From the NCBI RefSeq assembly GCF_026627255.1, contig NZ_JAPNLM010000021.1, positions 83,555 through 147,554 of the forward strand: 64,000 nucleotides of DNA. The letters are read 5' to 3'. Of the stretch, positions 7,165 to 16,666 are shown piece by piece. Below the pieces are notes generated by a model. That model worked only from the letters and a program-made list of their open reading frames with translations, was not told the DNA's origin and made no database searches. Source of the DNA: Streptomyces antarcticus. Its GTDB lineage: Bacteria; Actinomycetota; Actinomycetes; Streptomycetales; Streptomycetaceae. The first letter of the stretch is position 1, and the number at the start of each line of letters is the position of its first letter. The translations under genes and the position numbers were made by a program.

Positions 7165-9372
7165 ATGACGGGCGTACCGGGCCAGCACTCCTCCCAGCCC
7201 TCCACGGCACGGCAAAGCCCGACGGAACATGAGCCGGAGGACGACCTGCGGGTGCTCTTCGGGGAGTCGGTGGCCGTGTTCGCCTCCCTCGCCGGTCCCG
7301 CGCACATGCTCGAGACGGCCAACCCCGCGTTCTTCGCCGCGATCGGCGGCACCGAGCGCACCCGCACCGGGATACCGCTGGGGCAGCTGATGCCCGAACT
7401 GGTCGAGCAGGGCTTCATCAGCCTCCTGGACCGGGTCTACCGCACCGGCAGTGTCTACACCGGCCGCGATTCCCGTGTCCTGCTGGGCGAGGGACAGACG
7501 CCGCGGGAAGCGTTCTTCGATTTCACCTACGAGCCGCGCCTGGACACCGGCGGCAACACCATGGGCGTTCGGGTCATCGGGGTCGAGGTCACCCAGGTCA
7601 GACACGCCCAGCGGCTGACCGCCGAGCACCGCGTCCTGCTGGAGCAGATCGCCCGCCAGGCCCCCCTTCCCGAAGTCCTCGAGGGAATGGCACGAGCCAT
7701 CGAGGAACTCGCGCCCGAGCAGGTGCTGGTCTCCGTCCTCCTGGCCGACACTGACGGCCGGCACCTGCGCCACGGCGCGGCTCCCAGCCTGCCCGACTTC
7801 TACAACCGCGCCATCGACGGCATCGCCACCGGAGAGGGCGTCGGCTCCTGCGGCACCGCCGCGCACCGCCGCCAGCGGGTGATCGTCTCCGACATCGCCA
7901 CCGACCCGTTCTGGGACGACTTCCGCGACCTGGCGGTCAAGGCCGGGGTGGCCGCCTGCTGGTCCACGCCGATCCTGGCGCGCGACGGCTCGCTGCTGGG
8001 CACCTTCGCGATGTACCACCGCACGCCGCGCGCCCCACAGAAGACCGACCTGGCCCTGGCCCGGGTCTTCGCCGACACCGCGGCGCTGGCCATCGAACGC
8101 CACCAGGCCGAACAGGCCCGCAAGGCCGCCGAAGCCCGGGAGAAAGCGGCTCGCGACGACCTCGCCTTCCTCCTCAAGGCGAGCACCGCCTTCTCGGCAG
8201 ACCTGGACGCTGCCCAGACCTTGCGGCACCTGGCCGACTCCTGCACGCCCCAACTGGCGTCCCTGTGCGCGGTCGACATCGTCAAGGGCGGGCGAGTACG
8301 CCGCCTGGCCACCGCCGCTCCCACCCACCGGCAGCACGAGCTGCTGGCCGCACACATCCCGGTCTACGAGGCAGCCGACGATGCCGTAGCCCGCGTCCTC
8401 GCCTCGGGGATGAGCGAGGTCGCACGGCGCACGCCCACCGGATCCGGCCCGTGGCGCGAACTGGGCGTCACCGGCTACCTGTGCATCCCCCTCATGGACC
8501 GGGGCACGGCGTTCGGCGCCGTCACCCTGCTGTCGACCGGAGCGCACACCTTCGACGGCCACACCGTCGCCCTGGCCGAAGAACTCGCCCGGCGCGCCGC
8601 CCTGGCCGCCCGCAACGCCCGCCAGTACACCCACCGCGTCACCCTCGCCCGCGACCTGCAAGCCGGACTGCTCCTGCCCGACCTGCCCGCCGTACCCGGC
8701 GCGGACGTGGCCACCTACTACCACCCCGCCGGAGAAGGCCTCGAAATCGGCGGCGACTTCTACGACGTCTTCCCCCTCGACGACGGCCGCTGGGCCTTCA
8801 TGCTCGGCGACGTCTGCGGCCGCGGCGCCATCGCCGCCACCACCACCGCCCTGGTACGCCACACCGCCCGCGCCGTCGCCCCCCTCCTGCCCGGCCCCGA
8901 TGCCGTCGTCCACGCCATCAACCGAGCCCTGATCAAGCGGCCGGCCAGCCACGGCACCGGCTTCGTCACCCTCGTCTACGGGCAGCTCACCCCAACCGAC
9001 CACGGCCTCGACATCGACCTGGTCCGGGCCGGCCACACCCACCCGATCCACCTCGACACCCATCGCACCGCGCACACCGTCGAAGCACCCGGCTCACTCC
9101 TCGGCATCACCGCCGACCCCGAAGTCAGCGTCCACCACCTCCACCTGCACCCACACGAAAGCCTGCTGCTCTACACCGACGGCATCACCGAAGCCCGCGA
9201 CAGTACCGGCCGGCAGTTCGGCGACGACCGCCTCATCACCGCCCTGAGCAGCTGCCCGCGCCAGCGGGCAGCACATGAGGCCATCGACGCCCTCACCCAA
9301 GCCGTCCGCACCTTCACCGGCGGCCACGACATAGACGACGACCAAGCCGTCCTCGTCCTGACCGCCACCTGA
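7165..9372 (+). CDS. PAS-GAF-GAF-PP2C multi-sensor serine phosphatase
   Basis: 735 aa soluble protein. Residues about 25-150 form a PAS-like domain, 155-310 and 325-485 two GAF domains separated by a charged helical linker (EQARKAAEAREKAARDD), and 490-735 a SpoIIE-type PP2C phosphatase with GGDFYDV, GDVCGRG, YTDGITEARD and DDDQAVLVL metal motifs. Proteins of this build integrate small-molecule or redox signals and dephosphorylate STAS proteins. Start ATG follows AAAGGAC. It stands alone but shares the window with several STAS and HATPase genes. Confidence 0.9.
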   Translation: MTGVPGQHSSQPSTARQSPTEHEPEDDLRVLFGESVAVFASLAGPAHMLETANPAFFAAIGGTERTRTGIPLGQLMPELVEQGFISLLDRVYRTGSVYTGRDSRVLLGEGQTPREAFFDFTYEPRLDTGGNTMGVRVIGVEVTQVRHAQRLTAEHRVLLEQIARQAPLPEVLEGMARAIEELAPEQVLVSVLLADTDGRHLRHGAAPSLPDFYNRAIDGIATGEGVGSCGTAAHRRQRVIVSDIATDPFWDDFRDLAVKAGVAACWSTPILARDGSLLGTFAMYHRTPRAPQKTDLALARVFADTAALAIERHQAEQARKAAEAREKAARDDLAFLLKASTAFSADLDAAQTLRHLADSCTPQLASLCAVDIVKGGRVRRLATAAPTHRQHELLAAHIPVYEAADDAVARVLASGMSEVARRTPTGSGPWRELGVTGYLCIPLMDRGTAFGAVTLLSTGAHTFDGHTVALAEELARRAALAARNARQYTHRVTLARDLQAGLLLPDLPAVPGADVATYYHPAGEGLEIGGDFYDVFPLDDGRWAFMLGDVCGRGAIAATTTALVRHTARAVAPLLPGPDAVVHAINRALIKRPASHGTGFVTLVYGQLTPTDHGLDIDLVRAGHTHPIHLDTHRTAHTVEAPGSLLGITADPEVSVHHLHLHPHESLLLYTDGITEARDSTGRQFGDDRLITALSSCPRQRAAHEAIDALTQAVRTFTGGHDIDDDQAVLVLTAT

Positions 9373-9535
9373 CCCAGGCGCGCCACCGGGACCACCCTGC
9401 CCTCCAGCAATGCCGGACCGGGCCCGCGGCGGGGCGGCCCCGGCCACCGCGGACAGCACAGTCCGCAACCGGTCGTCGCCGTCCCCGAGACCGCCAAGAA
9501 GCCGACCGTCAAGACCGGGGGCCGACCGTCAACCG

Positions 9536-10480
9536 TCAAGACCGGGAAGAGCGCGGGCGGCCCGACGTGAGGTGTGGCGCTGGTGCGAACAGTGCCTGGA
9601 CGGTTTCGGCGGCCGTCTCGCGCAGCCAGGTGTGGGCGCGGTCGTCGTCGTAGCGCTGGTGCCACAGCAGGTACAGGGGGACGTGGGGCAACGGGAGCGG
9701 CGGGGGCAGCGTGACGAGGCCGAGTTGTTCCCGGGCGGCGCGGGTGACCGCGTCGGGGAGGGTGACGACCAGGTCGGTGCCGAGCGCGAGTTGCAGCGCG
9801 AAGGCGGCGGTGGGCCCGGCGGCGGCGACGCGGCGTTCGAGGCCGCTCGTGGCCAGGGCGTCGTCGATCGGGTCGCGCAGGCTCCCGCGCCGCGAGACGG
9901 TGAGGTGTTCGGCGGCCGCGTAGCGCGCGAGGCTCAGCGGCCCTTCGGTAAGCGGGTGGCCCGGTCGGACGGCAACGACCAGCCGGTCCCTGCCGACGAG
10001 GCGGTGGCGGATGTCGGGGAGCGTCGGAGCGCTGGAGCTTGATTCGAGGTCGACCTCACCCCGGCGCAGCTCGGGGGTGTCCGTGCCGGATTCGGCGGGC
10101 AGGCGCAGCTGAACGCCGGGTGCCTGGCGGTGGACGGCGGTGATCAGCGCGGTGCCGCAGGCGGCGGTCAGGGCGTCGTGCCAGCGCACGGTGAACACCC
10201 GCTCCAGAGAAGCCAGATCGAGTTCCTGCTGCGCGGACAGAAGGTGGTGTGCCTGCTGCACGAGGACGTGGACCTGGGCGCGCATGGCCAGCGCGCGGGT
10301 GGTGGGGACCATGCTGCGGCCGGTGCGGACCAGGATCTGGTCACCGGTGGCTTTGCGGATGCGGCCCAGGGAGCGGCTCATCGCCGGTGCGGTGACGTGG
10401 AGGCGGGCTGCGGCGCCGGTGACACTGCCCTCTTCCAGCAGGGCGTCCAAGGCGGTGAGCAGGTTCAAGTCCAGTTGCAT
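9536..10480 (-). CDS. LysR-family transcriptional regulator
   Basis: 314 aa. N-terminal winged helix-turn-helix of LysR type (MQLDLNLLTALDALLEEGSV ... VTAPAMSRSLGRIR) and a periplasmic-binding-like effector domain. I start at ATG 10480, where family members begin; an upstream ATG at 10507 adds nine residues. It is divergent from the broken inositol-monophosphatase gene at 10599, with the AT-richer stretch 10481-10598 between them as likely shared promoter/operator. By LysR custom it would regulate that neighbour and itself. Confidence 0.88.
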   Translation of the reverse strand: MQLDLNLLTALDALLEEGSVTGAAARLHVTAPAMSRSLGRIRKATGDQILVRTGRSMVPTTRALAMRAQVHVLVQQAHHLLSAQQELDLASLERVFTVRWHDALTAACGTALITAVHRQAPGVQLRLPAESGTDTPELRRGEVDLESSSSAPTLPDIRHRLVGRDRLVVAVRPGHPLTEGPLSLARYAAAEHLTVSRRGSLRDPIDDALATSGLERRVAAAGPTAAFALQLALGTDLVVTLPDAVTRAAREQLGLVTLPPPLPLPHVPLYLLWHQRYDDDRAHTWLRETAAETVQALFAPAPHLTSGRPRSSRS

Positions 10481-10598
10481 GAGGGTAACTCTATGAGTAA
10501 ATGACATGCACTTGTTGTTAATCGACTGGGGCCCTCACTTCGAAGTGCGGGTGCGGCACAAGTCGTCCCGCATCGACCGAACTTCAGGAGAGCCCGCC

Positions 10599-11411
10599 AT
10601 GAGCACAGCCGCCATGCCTGTTGACGCCGTCACCACGCTCTTGTCCGAGGTGACCGCCGCGGTGAAGTCCGCCGGCGTCACGCTGCTCGACCGCTACACC
10701 TCGCACGCCTGGGGCGCGAGCCTGGGACGAGGTGGTCGAGGAGATCCACGCCAACGACGACGCGGTGCTTGACGTGGTGCGGGAACCGCTGCTGCGGGCC
10801 CGGCAAGGATCGCGGTGGGCCGAGGACGAGCTGGCCGGCGGTGCGCTGCCGCCGGGGGAGTGGTGGGTCGTCGACCCCGCCGAGGGCAACATCAACCACG
10901 TCCACGCCATTGACGACTGGGCCGTCACCGCCACCCTCGTCCGCGACAACCGGCCGGTGCTCACCGTCGTCCACCTGCCGCTGACCGGCGACACGTACAC
11001 CGCCGTCGCCGGCGGCGCCCGCCTCAACGACCGCCCATGGGGGTGTCCGTCAAGACCGACCTGGGTGCCGCGCTCGTCGGCACCGGTCAGGCCAAGCCCG
11101 GCGAGGACAAGGACACCTACCGGCGGATCGGCGAATCCGTCACCGCCCTGCTCACAGGCGCACTCGTCGTGCGCGTGTCCGTCCCCGCCACGATGCAGCT
11201 CATTCACGTCGCCGCCGGACACATGGACGCGTTCTGGCAGTTCTCCGACGTCCGCTCCGGGCTGGTCGCCGGCGCTCTGCTGGTGTCCGAGGCCGGAGGC
11301 ACCGTCACCGACCTGGCGGGCGAACCGTGGAGCACCGACAGCCAGGACTTCCTGGCCGCCGCCCCCGGCATCCACGCAGCCGCCCTCGACATCCTGTCGC
11401 CGCTCGCCTGA
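10599..11411 (+). pseudogene. Inositol monophosphatase family gene with two frameshifts
   Basis: Begins at ATG 10599 after CAGGAG. The first 35 codons, then a segment in the +1 frame from about 10720 to 11035 (containing VVDPAEGNINHVH, the metal-binding DPxxGxxN-like motif), then a return to the first frame to 11411 (ending SEAGGTVTDLAGE), together make one family-length enzyme of about 270 aa. The two shifts compensate each other. Either two real indels have inactivated it or these are sequencing errors; the rest is well preserved, so decay would be recent. Confidence 0.75.
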
Positions 11412-12193
11412 CCGTGCGGAGACCCGCACCATCGAGCAACCAGCCGAGTTCACGCACGCGATCACCGGCCTGATCCACAACCAGTCCTGAGGCAGACGCC
11501 GCCCCCCTGGCGGGTTTGCAAGGTACGCAGTGGCAAGGGCGCGCCACTGCACGGGTGGGCTTCGGGCCGCTCGTACCCGGCACCGGTTCGGCGTCACTGC
11601 CGCCCCAGCACTGACCGACCTTCTGACCGACCCGACAAACCCTCTGACAGACCTGCCTACGGACCCGTCCCCGTGCGGCGCCCACCGCAACGCATGCCCG
11701 TCCACGAGGCTGTCGATCACATCCAGCACGTCCTCGACGGCCGCAGTGCTCCAGTCGCCGGGTCGGCGACTGCGGGACCACCTGTGCGCAAGGCCGCACC
11801 AGCCACCGACACCCCGCCCGCGAGAGCGAGCGATGACCAACCGCGACACGGTCGCGCCCGGCATCTCGGAAACCGGTTGGACGAGGTTGGTCTTCCCGAG
11901 TGCTTCGCCGAATCCCCTCCGATCTTCGCGGCGGGAGCGCGAGCGCGCCGGCGGCAATCCGCGGCAATCCGTGTCAGGAGCCGTGCGATGCCCCGACCAT
12001 CGGCTGATCAGGACGACCACCACCGGTTGCGTGCCGGAACGGCCGCCCGCATTCCGGCGCGGCGCATCGAAGCCGCCGTACGCATCACCCTCTCGCCACA
12101 CGCGGTAGCCGAAATGGTGCGAAAGGTTACGGCCCGTGCAAGTTTGGTGTGCGAGTACGTACGTCACATCCCACGCACCGAGGAGTCGCCGTC
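11412..12193. other. Gene-poor stretch
   Basis: About 780 nt. Frames on both strands are open in places but have poor codon use and no recognisable family. A short irregular repeat of the form CTGACCGACC occurs near 11610-11660. The only functional signal is the AGGAG ribosome site at the right end for the small protein at 12194. Confidence 0.4.
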
Positions 12194-12415
12194 ATGGGCG
12201 GTACGAAGGACATGAGCCAGAAGCCGGGCAAGGGCCGCGAAGAGCAGCAGCGCCCCCAGCGCCCCCAGCACCCCCAGCACCCCGGTCAGGACCCGCTCCG
12301 CCCCGAGCCCGTCACTCCGTCCCGCGGCGATCAGCGCCCCGAGGAGATGGAGCGGCGTCGCGAGGAAGACCTGCTCCGCGACGAGCGCGAGCGCGAGCGC
12401 GACGACGCCTTCTAG
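12194..12415 (+). CDS. Small hydrophilic Pro/Glu/Arg-rich protein
   Basis: 73 aa with AGGAG 8 nt before the ATG. Nearly all charged or Pro/Gln: a (QRPQHPQHP)-type section followed by a highly charged alternating R/E/D tail ending DDAF. Likely disordered; no enzymatic motif. A strong terminator follows 23 nt after the stop. Unrecognised, but the signals on both sides make it a likely expressed gene. Confidence 0.6.
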   Translation: MGGTKDMSQKPGKGREEQQRPQRPQHPQHPGQDPLRPEPVTPSRGDQRPEEMERRREEDLLRDERERERDDAF

Positions 12416-12438
12416 ACAGCGCGATACCTCAGGCACGC

Positions 12439-12476
12439 AGAGCCCGGCCGGGCCCGTAGTGGCCCGGCCGGGCTCT
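12439..12476. terminator. Bidirectional terminator between convergent genes
   Basis: A perfect 16-bp stem, AGAGCCCGGCCGGGCC, with a 6-nt loop CGTAGT. It separates the small protein ending at 12415 from the SRPBCC gene ending at 12579, both of which point at it. Confidence 0.85.
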
Positions 12477-12578
12477 GCCACGACCTCACCACCCCGGCAG
12501 GGCCGCCCTCCCCCCTGTTGCAGACCGCACCGCGCCCACGCCCACCGTCAAGGGCCCATGGCGGCTGCCGGTACGGGA

Positions 12579-13028
12579 TCAGACCTGGGCGCTCCGGGCG
12601 CCGCCTTCCGCGCCGCGTTCTTCGATGAACGTCTTGAACCGCTTGAGGTCGCCGGTGACATGGCGGTCGATGAAGCCGAACGTGTCGGCGATGTTCTCCG
12701 CGAGTCCGTCGGGGTCGAAGTCCATGCGCAAGGTGACTTCGGTGTGGGTGGGGTCGATGGGGCGGAAAGTGACGACACCAGACTGCTCGATGTCCCCGTC
12801 GACGGTGATCCAGGCGACCCGCTCGTCCGGGATCTGCTCGCTGATCTCGGCGTCGAACTCCCGGTCCACGCCGCCGATCCTGGTCACCCAGTGGGTGAGG
12901 GTCTCGTCGACCTGCTCGACGCGCCGCACTCCGTCCATGAACAGCGGGAACGTCTCGAACCGGGTCCACTGGTTGTAGGCGATGCGGACGGGGACGTCGA
13001 CCTTGATGGATTCCATGACCTGGGACAC
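12579..13028 (-). CDS. SRPBCC (polyketide cyclase/dehydrase-like) protein
   Basis: 149 aa with a START/Bet v1-like fold signature: IKVDVPVRIAYNQWTRFETFPLFMDG-type opening, 'THWVTRIGG' strand and a TEVTLRMDFDP strand before a long C-terminal helix. Members bind hydrophobic ligands and occur across Streptomyces, often as stress-associated proteins rather than true cyclases. Upstream is a 200-nt gap with GGAAGG as a possible ribosome site. Confidence 0.8.
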   Translation of the reverse strand: MSQVMESIKVDVPVRIAYNQWTRFETFPLFMDGVRRVEQVDETLTHWVTRIGGVDREFDAEISEQIPDERVAWITVDGDIEQSGVVTFRPIDPTHTEVTLRMDFDPDGLAENIADTFGFIDRHVTGDLKRFKTFIEERGAEGGARSAQV

Positions 13029-13234
13029 GGCGTGAGGGTTCCTTCCGGCGGGGGCCGCAGGTTACGGGCGGCCCGCTCATCTGGGACAAATGGATCCCTT
13101 CCCCCTCACGTCGCCGACCCGACGGCAGGATCGGCGAACCCCTCGGACGGCCGCTCGACCGACGAACGGCACGCCGCCTCGCTTTCGCGCGTGCGCACCC
13201 GGACCCCCGGCGGTGCTGTCGGTACGGGTACGGC

Positions 13235-13831
13235 TCAATGGCTTGTGTGGCGGTGGTGGCAGCTCATCACGTACGGGGCCAGGGTGCGGGCGCGCCGCAG
13301 CATTCCGTAGAGCTGCTGGGCGGGTCGTTGCTGCTCGCCGTGGAGGGCGTTGAGGACGATCAGGCCGCAGGTCAGGGCCGGTACGGCCCACTGCACGTAG
13401 GACAGGTGGCGCTCGGCCTGCCCGGTGTCGACGGGGAGCCGTTCGGCCTTCTCCGCGTCCTCGGGGCTCTCGGAGGAGGCGAGCTCGATCTTCTTGCCGA
13501 GGACCCGGCCGTAGACGCTGGCGGCCAGCGCGGCGCCGGTGAGGGCGGTCTTGGCCAGAGCGGAGGCGGCGACGCCCTGCTGGGTGAGGACGCGTGCGGC
13601 GTTGGCGCCGAGCAGGCCGCCGGAGCCGGCGAGGTGCGCGCCGATTGCGACCGCACCCACGGGGGCCCACAGGGCCCACCCCGCGCTCGCGATCCTGGCA
13701 CTTTGCCGCCAGTCCGCGCCCTGTTCCTTCGCGGCACCGTTGAGACCGACGGCGCCCATCAGGGAGCCTCCGAACCATGCGGCCAGGCCGACATCGTGAA
13801 GGCTGCGCAGGACGGTGTGGCGTTGGGACAT
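13235..13831 (-). CDS. Conserved membrane protein of unknown function
   Basis: 198 aa from ATG 13831, preceded by GAGGAG. Opens with HTVLRSLHDVGLAAWFGGSLMGAVGLNGAA, the start of a common actinobacterial integral-membrane family, and has about four hydrophobic segments (near 18-35, 50-75, 90-115 and 155-175). The last 25 residues are basic with a His-rich tail. Function unknown. Confidence 0.72.
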   Translation of the reverse strand: MSQRHTVLRSLHDVGLAAWFGGSLMGAVGLNGAAKEQGADWRQSARIASAGWALWAPVGAVAIGAHLAGSGGLLGANAARVLTQQGVAASALAKTALTGAALAASVYGRVLGKKIELASSESPEDAEKAERLPVDTGQAERHLSYVQWAVPALTCGLIVLNALHGEQQRPAQQLYGMLRRARTLAPYVMSCHHRHTSH

Positions 13832-14645
13832 GTGGGGCTCCTCGTGCGGGGCGGGAGCGCCGATGGGCCCGTCGGCGCTCCCGCCACCCTCACCCCGGCG
13901 ACCGGCCCCCGCCAGCGCGGCTGGTCCGAACGGCCCGTAGGCAGGGGTGCGGGAGCGGACCGCCGGCAAGGTGCGCGCTCCGGCCCGCCTGTAACGCCGC
14001 ACAGCAGCGCCAGGTCACCGCCCGCCCCCGCCCCCCGCCCCGTGCTTTCGCCGCCGACGGCGGGCGACCGCTTCGGCGTCGCGTTCCTGGCAAACGCCCT
14101 GGTGGCACCACCCTTACGCACAGCGCCGACCGGTCCACCGTCGCAAGGGGGCCGAGACGCCCCGGGTGCGGCTCAGTCGGGCGTTGCCCGCCGGTCACTT
14201 TGACGTTGTGCCCAGCGCTCCCCCGGGAGCACGGCGAGCCCGTACGCGAGAAGAGAAAGAGATATGAGTAGAACCCCCGCCAAGGCCTCGACATCGGTCC
14301 TGGCCGCGAGTCTCGGTCCATCGCGATCATTCCTCCGCGCTGCGGACGGTTGGAGCGGCTCCTGCCCGCGCTCCTGCGCAGGAGCGCTGCCGCGCATCCC
14401 CCGTGAGGTCGTGGGCGTGCGGCCATCAGAAGGCGCCACAAAGCCGGGCGAGACCCCCCTTCCTTGCGCCGGTCACATGTGGTGATCATGCGAGGACGCG
14501 GGGTCGGCTGGAACACCGCAGACTCCTTCCAAGGTCAGGAGCCCTTTCCCTTCCCGGGCCTCATGCGGTAGGGCGCGTCCCGGTTTCGACTGGCGTAACG
14601 GGGCATGCGCGACATACAAGCCCGAGTGGGTGGAAGGAGGAACAG
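13832..14645. other. Gene-poor stretch
   Basis: About 810 nt. Only weak coding hints: a minus-strand frame ending at 14173 contains one credible transmembrane helix (GVLLISLSLLAYGLAVLPG) but no ribosome site. The right end carries GGAGG for the HATPase gene at 14646. I see no RNA gene or repeat here. Confidence 0.35.
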
Positions 14646-15038
14646 GTGAGTGCAGCCGTCCTGGATCAGCCCCTGTCCCGCATGAATCGACCAACCGCGG
14701 CGGCACGTGATGCCACCCGTGCCTTCTTGGCCCGCGCGGCCCGCCTGCGGGCACCGGCCAGGGACGAGAGCACGGACAACGTTCTCTTGGTGGTGGCCGA
14801 ACTCGTCGCCAACGCGATCCGGCACACCGTCGGCCCCTGCGCCTTGCACCTGGAACTCCTCGATGGTTCGATCGACGTCTGCGTCACCGACCACAGCCCA
14901 CACCATCCCCAGCCGCGGACCCCCAGTACGGAGGGAGCCGGCGGGTGGGGATGGTTCCTGGTCAAGCGACTCGCCACCCACATCCGCATCAAGCCGGTTC
15001 CAGGTGGCAAGACCATCTGCGCGGAGCTCCCCTGGTAG
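14646..15038 (+). CDS. HATPase anti-sigma/regulatory kinase (RsbW-like)
   Basis: 130 aa starting at GTG 14646 behind a strong GGAGG. It is a lone GHKL ATPase domain with N-box VVAELVANAIRHT, the Asp of VTDHSPH as nucleotide contact, and the glycine-rich GGWGWFLVKRLA lid. In Streptomyces such stand-alone kinases phosphorylate STAS proteins and bind sigma factors. It is followed by a PP2C fragment, a second HATPase and a STAS gene on the same strand, a partner-switching cluster. Confidence 0.85.
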   Translation: MSAAVLDQPLSRMNRPTAAARDATRAFLARAARLRAPARDESTDNVLLVVAELVANAIRHTVGPCALHLELLDGSIDVCVTDHSPHHPQPRTPSTEGAGGWGWFLVKRLATHIRIKPVPGGKTICAELPW

Positions 15039-15185
15039 CAATTGCCTCCTTCCTGCCTGCCGTCGGCGGCGGCAAGCATGGCTCCCAGGCTGCCGCAGGG
15101 CAGGCTGGCCGTGTGCGGCGATCCGGGCGGCGCCGGTGGATGAGGGAAGCGCGCGTCGGTATCCCACGGGGCCTCCACACGCCTT

Positions 15186-15470
15186 GTGGTCCCGCCAGCG
15201 GAGACTGCCGCACCCGTGGACTCCCTCGACGTCGTCGCACGAAACCTGCGGGACCGGTTCGGTGCCCGGTGCGTGTCGTTCCTGTTCATCGACATCGTTC
15301 GCCGGCGCATGCTGCGCGTTCACGACACCGAAAGGGCGCCAGCGGACACACCCAGATCTCTCCGAAGGCCCCACACGCCTGATGCACAGGGGTCGCCGCG
15401 GGCCGGCCTGGGCAACCGCGATGGCACGGTGATCACCACACTGCGGACGAATGGCCCGGGGGCGGCATAA
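15186..15470 (+). pseudogene. 5' fragment of a PP2C phosphatase gene
   Basis: The first 45 codons (ETAAPVDSLDVVARNLRDRF ... RRMLRVHDTE) closely match the sensor-domain start of the phosphatase at 3142-4464 and another fragment at 30705-30860. After the HDTE motif the similarity ends and the frame becomes random until a stop at 15470. No phosphatase domain is left. It lies between two anti-sigma kinases, so a full phosphatase probably once sat here. Confidence 0.65.
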
Positions 15471-15499
15471 CTCGCGCCACCGAGGACAGGTGATGAGGT

Positions 15500-15913
15500 A
15501 TGAGCACGCCCACAGCAGCCGACGCCACCGGTTCCGACCGTCACTGTGACGGCGGTCGGCCGGTCGTCGCCACGTCGGCCGCTGCCCGCCGCCGCGTCAG
15601 CGAATGTCTGGAGCACGTGGGCATCAGCCTCGACAGTGTGATCGCTGCCGATGCCCTCATGGTCACGACGGAGCTCGTCACCAACGCGATCCGTCACGGT
15701 GGCGGCATTCTCCATTTCCATACCGACATCGCCGGTGACGCCCTGCACGTGTCGGTCGGCGACGCCAGTACGCGCACACCGTCTTCCCGCCGGGGCGATC
15801 CCGGCCAGCCGGGCGGATACGGGTGGCCGCTCATCCAGCGCCTGGCCGAACACATCGACATCACCCTCCATCCCGAGGGCAAAACGATCAGAGCCGTTCT
15901 GCGGCTGACCTGA
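15500..15913 (+). CDS. HATPase anti-sigma/regulatory kinase (RsbW-like), second
   Basis: 137 aa GHKL ATPase: N-box MVTTELVTNAIRHGGG, the GDAS strand and the lid GGYGWPLIQRLAEH. It differs clearly in sequence from the HATPase at 14646, so it is not a recent duplicate. ATG 15500 follows an AGGTGATGAGGT stretch. The STAS gene 95 nt downstream is the likely partner; together they would form a kinase/anti-anti-sigma pair. Confidence 0.85.
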   Translation: MSTPTAADATGSDRHCDGGRPVVATSAAARRRVSECLEHVGISLDSVIAADALMVTTELVTNAIRHGGGILHFHTDIAGDALHVSVGDASTRTPSSRRGDPGQPGGYGWPLIQRLAEHIDITLHPEGKTIRAVLRLT

Positions 15914-16007
15914 CCCGCTTTCCCTGTGGTGTGGGATGGCTGCCGGTGGATGGCCGCGGGTTGGGCAGGCTGGGGGCATGATCCCTACGTGTGTTCAAGG
16001 AGGCGTT

Positions 16008-16340
16008 GTGGAACCGACGACGGTAACCGTCCTGCCCGATCGTGACGGGCAGCGGGTGGTGCGGTGCGCGGGTGTGTTCGATTTCAGCACCCTCGCCCCG
16101 CTCCGGGCCGCGTGCGATACGGCCGTCGCGGAGGCCGGCGTCGAGCGGCTGGTCCTGGATGTCCGTGGCGTCGCCTTCGGCGACTCCACCTTCCTGAACC
16201 TGCTCCTCACCCTCTCCGGCGCGTGCGATCTGCGACTGTTGGGCCCCCTGCCGCGCCAGCTCGCCCGCCTCCTGGCCGTGACCGGCACCGGCCAGGTACT
16301 CACCGTCGAGGACGCGGCCGCCGGCCAGGCAGCCGAGTAG
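16008..16340 (+). CDS. STAS-domain anti-anti-sigma factor
   Basis: 110 aa from GTG 16008, directly behind AAGGAGG; an ATG at 15978 without such a site is less likely. STAS fold with the phospho-acceptor segment VAFGDSTFLNLLL. The ending GPLPRQLARLL resembles that of the tandem STAS pair at 29.5-30.4 kb (GPLPRSLTRVL), so these three form one subfamily distinct from the His-rich STAS at 4879. Downstream of the second HATPase in the same direction. Confidence 0.85.
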   Translation: MEPTTVTVLPDRDGQRVVRCAGVFDFSTLAPLRAACDTAVAEAGVERLVLDVRGVAFGDSTFLNLLLTLSGACDLRLLGPLPRQLARLLAVTGTGQVLTVEDAAAGQAAE

Positions 16341-16666
16341 CGGGAACGGCCCCGGGCGGACTCCCCAAGGGGAGGTCACCGAGCTGCCTGATCACCACCC
16401 ACGGCCACTGGACCCCTCGGACGGTAGCCGCCGCAGTTCGCTTCCGGCCCGAGCGCTCTCAGCGCGGTGGGGTGCGCTGACTCCCAACGGTTCCCGAACG
16501 GGAGCTTGGTACCCCGTGGGTGCGACCCGGGGCTGATGTGCGGTCGATCTCGAGTCTGAGCGGAACACGTCATGTGTTACGGATCAGGGTGGATGGCCCG
16601 GACGGGGGCGGGCGCAAGGATGAAGTAGGCCCAACAACGGGGGCCCTCAACCACTCGGAGAGTCCG

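Noticed and set aside
6631..9075. Very long minus-strand open frame (814 codons)
   Set aside because: It lies antisense to the PAS-GAF-PP2C gene, is rich in Gly/Val/Gln shadow composition, and has no domain; it is an artefact of GC-rich codon bias.
11305..11967. Minus-strand frame antisense to and beyond the monophosphatase gene
   Set aside because: Arg/Cys/Gly-rich shadow sequence with no homology or ribosome site.
14173..14439. Minus-strand 88-codon frame with one hydrophobic helix
   Set aside because: Only one plausible helix, no ribosome site and no family; kept as a remark in the gap entry, not as a gene.
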